Under the pieces are notes generated by a model, which did no database searches, was not told the DNA's origin, and saw only the letters and a list, made by a program, of their open reading frames with translations. Below are positions 1-7,774 of a stretch of 64,000 nucleotides of DNA, one piece after another. Source of the stretch: Acidimicrobiia bacterium (lineage in GTDB: Bacteria > Acidobacteriota > Vicinamibacteria > Vicinamibacterales > SCN-69-37); contig VFZF01000006.1 of NCBI GenBank assembly GCA_016871335.1, positions 1 to 64,000 of the forward strand, written 5' to 3'. Position numbers and translations under genes: made by a program. How positions within the stretch are numbered: position 1 is the first letter of the stretch; the number at the start of each line of letters is the position of its first letter.

Positions 1-340
1 TAGGAGACCAATTTAGCTTCAAGCTAAAAAGAACATCCGCATAGTAAAGATAGGGAATGTTACTCCGCCAGTTTGCCTCATCGAGCTCCGCGAGGCGCTT
101 ATACTCTTTCGCTCTGCGCGATTGAGTATTCATGAGACGGTTCATCTCTTTAAGCTCAAACTCTACGTCCCGCCGAATGTCTTGGATAAAGTCTTTTTCG
201 CGCTGTGCCTCAAGGTAGTGCTCGCGTTGATTTTCTGCGAAAAATCCTAGCGTCACGGCAGCAAACAGCATCACGAACTCAACTAGGCGATGCTTGAGTG
301 TCTGCGACTCCTCAAAAATCTTTGGCATTTGCAATTCCAT
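1..340 (-). CDS. Small membrane-anchored protein of unknown function, C-terminus beyond the window
   Basis: The reading frame is open from an ATG at 340 to the window edge, giving 113 residues without a stop. A purine-rich ribosome binding site (GGAGAG) lies about 6 bases before the ATG. The N-terminus has the pattern LKHRLVEFVMLFAAVTLGFF followed by AENQREHYLEAQREKDFIQDI: one membrane segment at about residues 19-35, then a charged, probably coiled helix. That layout resembles small membrane proteins that are common in Bacteroidota and of unknown role; the likeness is from memory of the pattern, not from a search. The stretch is clearly more AT-rich than the rest of the window, which fits acquired DNA. 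Confidence 0.7.
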   Translation of the reverse strand, partial: MELQMPKIFEESQTLKHRLVEFVMLFAAVTLGFFAENQREHYLEAQREKDFIQDIRRDVEFELKEMNRLMNTQSRRAKEYKRLAELDEANWRSNIPYLYYADVLFSLKLNWSP

Positions 341-463
341 TCTTCTCTCCAAAGTGTCCAGCCCGCTTTGATTGGTCCAGTGTTGAAGTTAGTTTAGACA
401 GCCTTTTTGCCGGCTATAGAGATGATCCGAGGGCTGGGGGAAAAACGGACGGATTTGTAAGAC

Positions 464-508
464 TGGGCCCGCTTGGATTCGAACCAAGGACCAAGGGATT
501 ATGAGTCC
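464..508 (-). pseudogene. 3' fragment of tRNA-Ile(CAU), possible attachment-site remnant
   Basis: Read on the minus strand, the segment gives an anticodon loop CTCATAA with anticodon CAT, then CCCTTGGTC, a perfect T arm (CTTGG, loop TTCGAAT, CCAAG) and the 3' acceptor strand CGGGCCC plus discriminator A. The CTCATAATCCCTTGGTC stretch is characteristic of the isoleucine tRNA whose C34 is modified to lysidine. The 5' half is missing: no GGGCCCG acceptor partner and no D arm occur at the right distance, and similarity stops inside the anticodon stem. CCA is not encoded. Such 3' tRNA pieces are what tRNA-targeting integrases leave behind. Confidence 0.7.
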
Positions 509-540
509 TCCATGCCTCGGTGTGAATCTGTTTTTCCCGA

Positions 541-1014
541 CTAAAACGGAATGTCGTCGTCGTTCGGCGCGTCGATCGGGCCCATGTCGTCGGAGTCGTG
601 GCTCATGCCGCCGCCCCCGGCTGACGGGGCGCCGTAGGCGGCGCGCTGGGGCCGCGGCGCGCGTTCGCCGCCACCACCGCCGCCAGGCCCGCCGAGCAAC
701 ACGACGCGGTCGGCGCGGATTTCGGTCGTCTTGACCTGCTTGCCTTCCTTGTCGGTCCACTCGCGCGTCTGGATCTTGCCTTCGACGTAGATCTGCTTGC
801 CCTTCGTCAGGTAGGGCTGGATTGACTCTGCGGTTTTGCCCCAGATGACGATACGGTGCCACTGCGTGTCTTCGCGCTTCTGGCCGTCGCGATCGTTGAA
901 GACGTCGGTCGTGGCGATGCTCACCGTGGCGACGGCGGTGCCGCCCTGGGTGAATCGCATCTCGGCGTCACGTCCGAGGTTCCCGACCAGAATTGCCTTG
1001 TTCACACTGCCCAT
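541..1014 (-). CDS. ssb: Single-stranded DNA-binding protein
   Basis: A 157-residue SSB, which binds single-stranded DNA during replication, repair and recombination. The N-terminal OB fold covers about residues 1-110 (VNKAILVGNLGRDAEMRFT near the start; WHRIVIWGKTAE in the middle). A Gly-rich linker follows, and the protein ends in the acidic tip DDDIPF, which in this family docks partner proteins. The start was set at the ATG at 1014 because the fold begins there; the frame stays open upstream through cpoB, but that part is not SSB-like. It is the last gene after tol-pal (17-base gap from cpoB) and ends just before the tRNA fragment. Confidence 0.95.
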   Translation of the reverse strand: MGSVNKAILVGNLGRDAEMRFTQGGTAVATVSIATTDVFNDRDGQKREDTQWHRIVIWGKTAESIQPYLTKGKQIYVEGKIQTREWTDKEGKQVKTTEIRADRVVLLGGPGGGGGGERAPRPQRAAYGAPSAGGGGMSHDSDDMGPIDAPNDDDIPF

Positions 1015-1031
1015 GTCTGCTGCGTCCTTTG

Positions 1032-1925
1032 TCAGTTCGAAATCGTCGTCTTCTTGATGATGCGCGCGAGGTTCTGCGCGGCCATCATCGCTGCGCTGCT
1101 GTCCGGAAAGGACTTGCGCACCAGTTCCCAGTTGGCCTTGGCCCGTTCGGTCTGTCCGAGCTGCTCGTACGCCAGGCCCTGCTTGTAGAGGGCCGGCGCC
1201 TCCCATTCGGTGCCTTTGTCCAGCTTCAGGACCTGATCGTATGCCGCCACGGCTGCCTTGTATGCGCCCTTCCCGTAGTGCGATTCAGCGACATGGTAAC
1301 GGGCTTTGGGCACATCCGGAGAGGTTGGGAACGTTTCGATGTAGTACTGAAAGCCGGCGATGGCGAAGTCGAACTGGCCGGTCGCGTAGTCGCCGAAGGC
1401 CGAGTCGAACGCGCGCTGCGGATTTTGCGGGGGAGGGGGCAGCTGCACGGAAGGTGGCGCCGTCGCGCCGGCGACGGGGGGTGGCGTGGCACCAGCGGCT
1501 CCGGCAGCCGTCGGGTTGCCCGGATCCCCGGGAACCGTCACAGGCGTGAGCATCGTGATGATCTGCGTCAGCAGCGTCCGCTGTGTCGCAAGCTCCTGCC
1601 GGATGGTTTCCATTTCGTGCGCATCCTTGGAGAGACTCACGTTGGTCGCATCCATCTTCTCGCGCAGGATGCGGGCGTTCTCCGTCAGGCTGCCGATCTG
1701 CACCCCCTGATCGGCGAACAGCTTCCGCGTGAGATTGGCCTGCTCATCCACGCGTGTGTTGACCGCCTTGAGCGCCTCTGCGAGTTCGGCAATCGCCACG
1801 CGGAGCAGCTGCGTCTGCTCCTGGAGCATGCGGAGGTCGGCAAAAATCTGCTGGTGTTCGCGGTTCTGCGCCGCCGCGGTCGCGGGGAGTGCCAGCAGGA
1901 CAAGGATCAACAGTCGACGGGCCAT
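1032..1925 (-). CDS. cpoB: Cell division coordinator CpoB (YbgF), TPR protein
   Basis: A 297-residue periplasmic protein. A signal peptide (MARRLLILVLLALPATAAA) precedes a long coiled coil at about residues 22-105, as in the trimerising N-terminus of CpoB. A Pro/Ala/Gly-rich linker follows, then tetratricopeptide repeats from about 175 to the end (FDFAIAGFQYYIETFPTSPD and KAAVAAYDQVLKLD are typical). In E. coli CpoB links septal murein synthesis to Tol-driven outer-membrane constriction. Its place directly after pal (9-base gap) matches the usual tol-pal-cpoB order, so function is inferred from both domains and context. Confidence 0.92.
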   Translation of the reverse strand: MARRLLILVLLALPATAAAQNREHQQIFADLRMLQEQTQLLRVAIAELAEALKAVNTRVDEQANLTRKLFADQGVQIGSLTENARILREKMDATNVSLSKDAHEMETIRQELATQRTLLTQIITMLTPVTVPGDPGNPTAAGAAGATPPPVAGATAPPSVQLPPPPQNPQRAFDSAFGDYATGQFDFAIAGFQYYIETFPTSPDVPKARYHVAESHYGKGAYKAAVAAYDQVLKLDKGTEWEAPALYKQGLAYEQLGQTERAKANWELVRKSFPDSSAAMMAAQNLARIIKKTTISN

Positions 1926-1934
1926 GGCTCTATG

Positions 1935-2543
1935 TTACTTCCCGGTCACCACAAAATGCCCACGCCGGTTCTTGGCCCAGGCGGCTTCGTCGTGTCCCGG
2001 ATCGAAGGGGAACTCCTTGCCGTAGCTGACCGTGCGAATCCGATCGGCGGCGATGCCCAGCGACAGCAGGTAGCTCTTGACGGCCAGCGCACGGCGCTCG
2101 CCCAGGGCGAGGTTGTATTCCGCCGTCCCGCGTTCGTCGCTGTGCCCCTCAATGGTGACGGCCCAGCTGGGATATTGCTTCAGGACGGCGGCGTTGGCCG
2201 CCAGCACGCGCTGGCCGTCGGCATCGACCGTGTCGGAGTCCAGCCCGAAAAACACGGGCGCCAACGGACTCTGACGGTTGATCTCGTCAGTGTCGAGTCC
2301 GGCCAGCGGGTCGGACGCGACGACTGGCGCTTCAAGAATAATCGGCGGCGGTTCGGGCACCGGCGCCGGTGGATCCGGCGGACGGTTCGGCGTGCTTTGG
2401 CCGGGGAACGACTGCGGCGTCGGAGGACCGGGCGTGGCTGGGACCGGAGCCTGTTTGCCGCCGCACGCGGCCAGCATCAGCGATGCAGACACCGTGAAGG
2501 CGGTGAGAAGGAGGCGAACTGCGGAACGATGTGAATGCACCAT
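1935..2543 (-). CDS. pal: Peptidoglycan-associated lipoprotein Pal
   Basis: A 202-residue outer-membrane lipoprotein that binds peptidoglycan and TolB. The signal peptide ends in a lipobox (LAAC) with Cys27 as the lipid site. A Pro-rich spacer (about 30-75) leads to an OmpA-like domain at about 90-200 with the diaminopimelate-binding motif [15 protein letters not shown] and the following helix [12 protein letters not shown]. The start is the ATG at 2543, which begins the signal peptide; the upstream part of the open frame lies inside tolB and is not protein-like. Spacing to tolB is 5 bases, indicating one operon. Confidence 0.95.
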   Translation of the reverse strand: MVHSHRSAVRLLLTAFTVSASLMLAACGGKQAPVPATPGPPTPQSFPGQSTPNRPPDPPAPVPEPPPIILEAPVVASDPLAGLDTDEINRQSPLAPVFFGLDSDTVDADGQRVLAANAAVLKQYPSWAVTIEGHSDERGTAEYNLALGERRALAVKSYLLSLGIAADRIRTVSYGKEFPFDPGHDEAAWAKNRRGHFVVTGK

Positions 2544-2548
2544 AGGGT

Positions 2549-3961
2549 TTAGCGGTGTGACCAACTGGGGTACTTGTTGTTGCCGGTAGTGGTCACGCGG
2601 CGTTCCAGCTTGCCGTCGCGACCGATGATGACGATGTGTTCCTTGCCCCACTGCGTGGTGACGAATGCAATGTGGCGGCCGTTGGGCGCGACCGACGGGC
2701 TCTCGTTGTTGCCCTGGAAGGCATCGGACAGATTGGTGATCTTGTTGGTGCCCAGTTCGATCATCCGGATCTGGTTGCCGCCGGGGACTTCCGCCGAGTA
2801 GGCGACGTAGTTGAACGGCGCCGGCGACCACGTCGGGCGGTCCACCTTGCCTCCGCCGGTGGGGAGGCGGGTCACGGGGCCTCCATCCGCGCTCATGATG
2901 AAGAGATGACTCTGCCCGGATCGTTCGGACGTAAACGCGATTTGCTGGCTGTTCGGCGACCACGTGGGGGCATTGTCGATGCCGGGGTGCGACGTGAGCT
3001 GGCGCAGGTCACTGCCGTCGATTCGCATGGTGTAGATCTCGAAGTTGCCGGTGCGGCTCGACGCGAAGGCGATGCGTGTGCCGTCGGGGGAAAATGCCGG
3101 CAGATAATTCTGCGCGTTGGGGGTCCCCCTGGCCGGACGCGTGGCTGCGCGCGCCTCGTAAATCGAGTGCAGCACGATGTCGGGAAATCCCGAGGTGTAC
3201 GACGTGTAGGCGAGATACCGGTTGTCGGGGGACCAACTCGGCGCGATGTTCAGCGAACGATGCGGCGTGAGCCGGAGTTGCCGGCCACCGTCGTAGTCGG
3301 AGATGTAGATCTCCTTGATCGACCGTTCCTCAATCGTGCCGCCCAGGCGTTCGCCGTCACGGTCGGACGCAAACGCGAGCTTCGTGCGAGCCACACCGTC
3401 GAGCTGGAAGAGTTCCTTGTGCACCTCGTCGGCAATCGTGTGTGCGCAGTAGCGCGGGTCGCGCATCGTGCACGCATACCGCTTGCCGAACACGCTGGCC
3501 TTGCGCTCCACATTCATGATGCGCACTTCCACCGTCAGCGTCGCGTCCGTCCTGGACGCGTTGCCGACCAGCACCAGGTCCGCGCCGACTTCGTTCCACG
3601 TGGCGTAGGGCAGCGCCTCAGCTGAGGTCGCCGGGATCTTCGACGACGCGGTGCGCGCGATCATGGCGAACTCGCGTTCAAACTCCAGGTCGTCGTACAG
3701 CACCTGCGAGACGGTGCCGGCCGCCGTGCGCAGGTCCGCATCCGCGCCGGTGATGACGAACTCCGCGAATCCCAGCCGCGGGGCGCGGCCACTCTCACCG
3801 CGCACGCTGATCGCCACTTCCCGTTGCTGGTCGAGTGGCGTGGTCGCGATCGCATACATGTCGGGCGCGCCCATCGGCAACGCCGGCACGAGCAAGGCCA
3901 GGCCGCAGACGGCGGTGATCGCCACCCGGTGATGCACGGTCAGTCTGTTACTTCTTCTCAT
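2549..3961 (-). CDS. tolB: Tol-Pal translocation protein TolB
   Basis: A 470-residue periplasmic protein. A signal peptide (hydrophobic stretch [19 protein letters not shown]) is followed by the TolB N-terminal domain to about residue 190 and then a six-bladed beta-propeller built of PD40-type repeats, visible as recurring [41 protein letters not shown] and [13 protein letters not shown]. TolB carries the signal between the TolQRA motor and Pal. The ATG at 3961 overlaps the end of tolA by 14 bases, suggesting translational coupling; a GTG 24 bases further in could also start a shorter signal peptide. Length is slightly above the E. coli protein. Confidence 0.94.
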   Translation of the reverse strand: MRRSNRLTVHHRVAITAVCGLALLVPALPMGAPDMYAIATTPLDQQREVAISVRGESGRAPRLGFAEFVITGADADLRTAAGTVSQVLYDDLEFEREFAMIARTASSKIPATSAEALPYATWNEVGADLVLVGNASRTDATLTVEVRIMNVERKASVFGKRYACTMRDPRYCAHTIADEVHKELFQLDGVARTKLAFASDRDGERLGGTIEERSIKEIYISDYDGGRQLRLTPHRSLNIAPSWSPDNRYLAYTSYTSGFPDIVLHSIYEARAATRPARGTPNAQNYLPAFSPDGTRIAFASSRTGNFEIYTMRIDGSDLRQLTSHPGIDNAPTWSPNSQQIAFTSERSGQSHLFIMSADGGPVTRLPTGGGKVDRPTWSPAPFNYVAYSAEVPGGNQIRMIELGTNKITNLSDAFQGNNESPSVAPNGRHIAFVTTQWGKEHIVIIGRDGKLERRVTTTGNNKYPSWSHR

Positions 3962-4736
3962 AATCAAATCTCAGTCGCACGATCAGTTCCGACCCTTCGT
4001 AACTCGCGGGGAGCGGGGGCAAACGGGCATTGCTGAGCGTCCGCCGCGAGGTCATTTCCAGGGAGAAGTGCCGGCTGCTTTCGATCACCGTGGCCGGCAC
4101 CGTGGTGCTGATCGACCCGTCCCGGCGAATACCGAACCTGAGGACCACGAACCCGGCATCGGGTTGAAACCGGTCCCAGACATGGGTGATCGAGTTCTTG
4201 AACTTGGCGACCCATTCGGGGTCGAACGCATTCAGGTCAACCGCGTCGCCGCCGCCGGCGCCGCCGCCAAACGTCAATCCATCGGCTCGTCCCTGTGCCC
4301 CTGTATCGGCCGCGGCGCTTCCGGCCTGCACCTGCGCCCCGGTCACCGGAGGCTTGGTCGTGGCCGCCGGTGGCGCCGTCGACTTCGGCGGTGGTGGCGT
4401 GGGTTGGGCCGTCACCGTCGTCTGCGGTGGCGGCATCTGTTCGGGCCTCGTGCTGGCGGGCGGCTGCGGAGGCTGGGGCCGCGGTCGTTCAACGGCCTGG
4501 TCGATCTGTTTGCCTGCAATCGGCGTCGACCCAGTCGATCGCTCCCCGACAGACCCGCCGAGGCTGATGACCATGACCTCGGCCTTGTCGGGTTGGGCGC
4601 CAAGCCACCCTGACGGGAGAAACAGGGCGATCGCGAGCCCGGCGACGTGAATCCCCAGGGACCAGCCCACCAGCCGCGAGAGGCCACGGTCATCCGGCAT
4701 CCTGGCTGCCAGGATGTCGCTGACGTCCGCCCGCAC
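3948..4736 (-). CDS. tolA: TolA/TonB-type energy transducer
   Basis: A 262-residue inner-membrane protein with a single membrane segment (LVGWSLGIHVAGLAIALFLP, about 22-41), a long Pro/Thr-rich periplasmic spacer (about 75-150) and a C-terminal TonB/TolA-type domain (about 170-262) containing VLRFGIRRDGSIS. It should transmit proton-motive force from TolQR to the outer membrane. The spacer is Pro-rich as in TonB instead of the Ala/Lys-rich helix of enterobacterial TolA, so homology alone does not separate TolA from TonB; its place between tolR and tolB argues for TolA. The GTG start overlaps the tolR stop by one base; an ATG at 4700 is an alternative. Confidence 0.85.
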   Translation of the reverse strand: MRADVSDILAARMPDDRGLSRLVGWSLGIHVAGLAIALFLPSGWLGAQPDKAEVMVISLGGSVGERSTGSTPIAGKQIDQAVERPRPQPPQPPASTRPEQMPPPQTTVTAQPTPPPPKSTAPPAATTKPPVTGAQVQAGSAAADTGAQGRADGLTFGGGAGGGDAVDLNAFDPEWVAKFKNSITHVWDRFQPDAGFVVLRFGIRRDGSISTTVPATVIESSRHFSLEMTSRRTLSNARLPPLPASYEGSELIVRLRFDYEKK

Positions 4737-5206
4737 TACCGGCGCCTCCCGTCCGGAGGTGCCAGCACTTCCATCACGTTCCTGACGCCTCCGGCCTTCA
4801 GCTCGTCCATAACTTGAATGACCTCCTGATGGCGCAATTGGCCGTCTGCCCCGAGATACACGTCCTGCGACGCCCGGCCCTGCAACTCCAGCCGCATCCG
4901 TTCGGCCAGGAGGCTCAACCGCACCCGTTCGCCGTTGACGACCACGTACTGGTCTTTGGCGAAGCTCAGCGGGATGGCCACATTGATGGGTTCCGCCGTG
5001 ACCGGCTGCGCGCGGCGCGACTGCGCGAGCTGCACGCCGAAGCCCTGCTGCATCATCGGTGCGCTCACCATGAAGATGATCAGCAGCACGAGCATCACGT
5101 CCACCAGCGGCACGACGTTGATCTCGGCAAGCGACGTCGACACGCGCTGCCCACGCCCCCGTCGTCCCCGGCCCGAGTTGTGTGAGACCTGTTCCACCTT
5201 CGGCAT
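4736..5206 (-). CDS. tolR: TolR/ExbD biopolymer transport protein
   Basis: A 156-residue single-pass inner-membrane protein. A basic N-terminus (GRGRRGRGQR) leads into EINVVPLVDVMLVLLIIFMV, the ExbD/TolR membrane helix; Asp36 in it corresponds to the proton-carrying aspartate of the family. The periplasmic part (about 60-156) has the usual mixed fold ending in VMDELKAGGVRNVMEVL. With TolQ it forms the proton channel that powers TolA. It lies 15 bases after tolQ and its stop overlaps the tolA start. Confidence 0.93.
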   Translation of the reverse strand: MPKVEQVSHNSGRGRRGRGQRVSTSLAEINVVPLVDVMLVLLIIFMVSAPMMQQGFGVQLAQSRRAQPVTAEPINVAIPLSFAKDQYVVVNGERVRLSLLAERMRLELQGRASQDVYLGADGQLRHQEVIQVMDELKAGGVRNVMEVLAPPDGRRR

Positions 5207-5221
5207 CGTGTCCTCCGGTGG

Positions 5222-5974
5222 TTACGTGAAGTTCCGCTCGGCGATGTTGAGGAACTCGAGCGAGAAGTCGTCCATCCCGCCGGCGAAGTGTTTCACCTGG
5301 CCGGTCAGGTCGTTGTAGTAGTAGACCGCTGGAATCGCGGCGAAGAGGCCTGCGGCCGTGGCGATGAGCGCCTCCGCGATGCCGGGGGCCACGACGGCGA
5401 GACTTGATGAGCCTGTTTCGCCGATGCCCTGAAACGACGCCATGATGCCGACCACCGTGCCGAACAGGCCGATGTAGGGCGTGATGGACGCGGTGGTCGC
5501 CAGGAAGCCGATGCGCGATTCCAGCCGGCTCAGTTCAACGGTGGTGGCGCGCAGCAGGGCGCGGTCGAGACCGTCGAGACTCTTGAGCATGGGCCGCGAG
5601 CCTTCACCGGCCGCGCGCAGTTGCGCGTTCAGCTCGGCATACCCGGCTTGGAAGAGCCCGACCAACGGACTCGCCGGCAGACTCGCGCACACCGACTGCA
5701 CTTCCGAGAACTTGCTGCTCTTCCGGAAGATGTCGAGGAAGGTCGCCGTCTGACGCTGCGCCTTTTTGAACTGCATCTGCTTGTGGATGATGATGCCCCA
5801 CGAGATCGCAGAGAAGAGCAGGAGGACGAGCAGGATAAACCACGCCAACGGGGACGCGTGGGCGATGAGCGACACCAGATCGGTGCTGGATGCAGTTGGG
5901 GGAGCTGTAGCCAGATCCCCAGCGGGATCCTGTGCCTGAAAGGCCAGGATCAATGTGCCAAACGTGCGCAACAA
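5222..5974 (-). CDS. tolQ: TolQ/ExbB proton channel protein
   Basis: A 250-residue membrane protein with the MotA/TolQ/ExbB layout: an N-terminal membrane helix (LAWFILLVLLLFSAISWGIII), a long cytoplasmic loop (about 65-150), then two helices in IGFLATTASITPYIGLFGTVVGIM and GIAEALIATAAGLFAAIPAVYYYN. The Thr and Gly residues that line the TolQ channel are retained. The start is TTG; two TTG codons are in tandem and the GGAGG motif sits 2 or 5 bases upstream, so 5971 is as likely as 5974. It is the first gene of the tol-pal operon and diverges from recN. Confidence 0.93.
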   Translation of the reverse strand: MLRTFGTLILAFQAQDPAGDLATAPPTASSTDLVSLIAHASPLAWFILLVLLLFSAISWGIIIHKQMQFKKAQRQTATFLDIFRKSSKFSEVQSVCASLPASPLVGLFQAGYAELNAQLRAAGEGSRPMLKSLDGLDRALLRATTVELSRLESRIGFLATTASITPYIGLFGTVVGIMASFQGIGETGSSSLAVVAPGIAEALIATAAGLFAAIPAVYYYNDLTGQVKHFAGGMDDFSLEFLNIAERNFT

Positions 5975-6028
5975 GACCTCCGTCGTGCGATGCGGATAGT
6001 GCGCCGCTGGGACAGCGCGATGTCGAAG

Positions 6029-6057
6029 AAGGTACCACGCAGGGTGGAGTGAGTCAA
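6029..6057 (-). promoter_or_regulatory. Candidate sigma-70-type promoter of the tol-pal operon
   Basis: On the minus strand a TTGACT hexamer (6057-6052) is separated by exactly 17 bases from TACCTT (6034-6029). The expected transcription start lies about 50 bases before tolQ. The same architecture recurs at 36068-36096 and 54701-54729. Read by eye only; no transcript data. Confidence 0.5.
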
Positions 6058-6076
6058 AGGTTTGCTACGATGCGGC

Positions 6077-7774
6077 ATGGTGCGTTTCCTCGCCATTCGC
6101 AACCTCGCGGTGATCGATCATCTCGAGATTGAACTGGCACCAGGCCTGACGGTCCTCACCGGAGAAACCGGCGCCGGCAAATCGATGCTTGTGGAAGCCA
6201 TCGATCTGCTGACCGGTGGTCGCGCCAGCGCGGATTTGGTCCGCACCGGCGAAGACACCGCCACCATTCAGGCCATCTTCGATCATCAGGGTCATGAGCG
6301 TCTTGTCCGTCGTGAAATCTCCGCGCAGGGCCGGAGTCGCGCCTTTCTTGATGACGCGCTGGCCACCACCACGGCCTTACGGGATTTCGGCCGCGGACTC
6401 GTGGACCTGCATGGGCAACACGAACATCAGTCCTTGTTGGACCCTGTGGAACACGCCGGGCTTGTTGATGCCTATGCCGATCACCCCGCACTGGTGGACG
6501 CCGTGGCCACCGCGTATGAGACGTGGCGCACCGCGGCCAGCGCTCTGGAACGCACCCGCCTGAGCGCGAAAGAGAAGGCCGCGCGAATTGAGTGGGTCAC
6601 CTTCCAGTTGCAGGATCTGGATCGAATTGCCCCCAAAGCGGGTGAAGACGAGGCCCTTCTCGCCGAGCGGCAGGTCCTCGCCAACGCGGACCGCCTCACG
6701 CGACTGACCACCGAGGCGTTCGGGCTGCTCTACGACGGTGAAGCGGCGGCGTTGTCCTCGCTCAGCGGCGTCTGGAAACGCCTGTCGGATCTCGCGGCGC
6801 TGGATGTCCGGTTTGCGCCGTATCTGGAGCAACGCGACGAACTCCGATCGAGGCTCGAAGATCTCGCCTTCATGTTGCGTGACTATGCCCGCGACCTTGA
6901 TGCGTCTCCGGACCGCCTGCAGCAGGTGGAGGATCGTCTTGCCGTCCTTGAGCGCCTCAAACAGAAGCACGGGCCGTCGCTCGACGAGGTGGTCGCCAAA
7001 CACGGCGCGCTGCAGGCGGAACTCGACGCGCTGAAGGCGAGCGACGAGACAGCTGTCCTTCTGGAGCAGAAGGCAGAGGAGGCGGCTGGTCGATTCCGGA
7101 CGACGGCTGGGAAGCTCTCGGGGGCGCGGAAGACGGCCGGGCAGAAGCTCGCGAAGGCTCTGGAGCAGTCGCTCGCCGAGTTGGCGATGCCGACGTCCAG
7201 AGTGGAGATTCGTGTCGACTGCTTTCCGGATGATCAAAGCCGTTGGACGACCGCCGGATGTGACGCCCTGGAGTTTTATCTGTCGCCAAACCCTGGTGAG
7301 GATGTTCGGCCACTCGCCCGAATTGCCTCGGGCGGCGAGTTGTCGCGAATCATGCTCGCCATCAAGACGCTGGCGACCCCTGACGAAGAAGGCCGGACGC
7401 TTGTGTTCGACGAGGTGGACGCGGGGATCGGTGGGGCAGCGGCCGACGCGGTCGGCGCCAAACTCCAGGAGCTCGGTCGCCGGTTCCAGGTGGTCTGTAT
7501 TACGCATCTCCCGCAGATCGCCGCGCGAGGGGATCACCATCTGCACATCGCCAAGCAGGTCAAGGGTGGCAGGACGGTTACGTCGGTCACTCGCCTGAAG
7601 GCGGAGGAGCGGGAGGTCGAACTTGCGCGAATGATCGCCGGCGACCACGTCTCGCCGCAGGTGCTGGCGTCCGCCCGGGAACTCCTCCAGGCTCGGAGCG
7701 AAAGCGAAAGCAGGGCAAAAGGCGAAAGCGAAAGGCCGACTGGGACGAAAGCGAAAGGGAAGCGTGGCGCGTAA
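6077..7774 (+). CDS. recN: DNA repair protein RecN
   Basis: A 565-residue SMC-like ATPase used in double-strand break repair. The Walker A motif GETGAGKS is at residues 29-36, the central region is coiled-coil-rich (about 150-370), the ABC signature region ASGGELSR is near 417 and Walker B (LVFDEVDAGIGG) near 450. The ATG at 6077 gives the canonical N-terminus VRFLAIRNLAVIDHLEIEL. The last 25 or so residues form a charged Ser/Glu/Lys/Arg tail encoded by repeated GCGAAA units, not part of the conserved fold and apparently grown by repeat expansion. The stop overlaps the miaB start by 11 bases. Confidence 0.95.
   Translation: MVRFLAIRNLAVIDHLEIELAPGLTVLTGETGAGKSMLVEAIDLLTGGRASADLVRTGEDTATIQAIFDHQGHERLVRREISAQGRSRAFLDDALATTTALRDFGRGLVDLHGQHEHQSLLDPVEHAGLVDAYADHPALVDAVATAYETWRTAASALERTRLSAKEKAARIEWVTFQLQDLDRIAPKAGEDEALLAERQVLANADRLTRLTTEAFGLLYDGEAAALSSLSGVWKRLSDLAALDVRFAPYLEQRDELRSRLEDLAFMLRDYARDLDASPDRLQQVEDRLAVLERLKQKHGPSLDEVVAKHGALQAELDALKASDETAVLLEQKAEEAAGRFRTTAGKLSGARKTAGQKLAKALEQSLAELAMPTSRVEIRVDCFPDDQSRWTTAGCDALEFYLSPNPGEDVRPLARIASGGELSRIMLAIKTLATPDEEGRTLVFDEVDAGIGGAAADAVGAKLQELGRRFQVVCITHLPQIAARGDHHLHIAKQVKGGRTVTSVTRLKAEEREVELARMIAGDHVSPQVLASARELLQARSESESRAKGESERPTGTKAKGKRGA
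7698..7760 (+). repeat. GCGAAAG short repeat cluster at the recN 3' end
   Basis: The unit GCGAAAG or CGAAAG appears six times within about 60 bases, separated by short irregular spacers. It encodes the low-complexity recN tail (SESES, KGESE, TKAKGK). It is one of four short-unit repeat clusters in this window that sit at or just after the 3' end of a gene. Confidence 0.6.

Noticed and set aside
464-583. Complete tRNA gene, using the GGGCCCG at 583-577 as 5' acceptor arm
   Set aside because: The pairing partner lies inside the conserved SSB tail and the span of about 120 bases is too long; no D arm is found. It is only a 3' fragment.
6377-7648. 423-residue minus-strand open frame inside recN
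   Set aside because: Antisense shadow of a well conserved ATPase; no domain visible.
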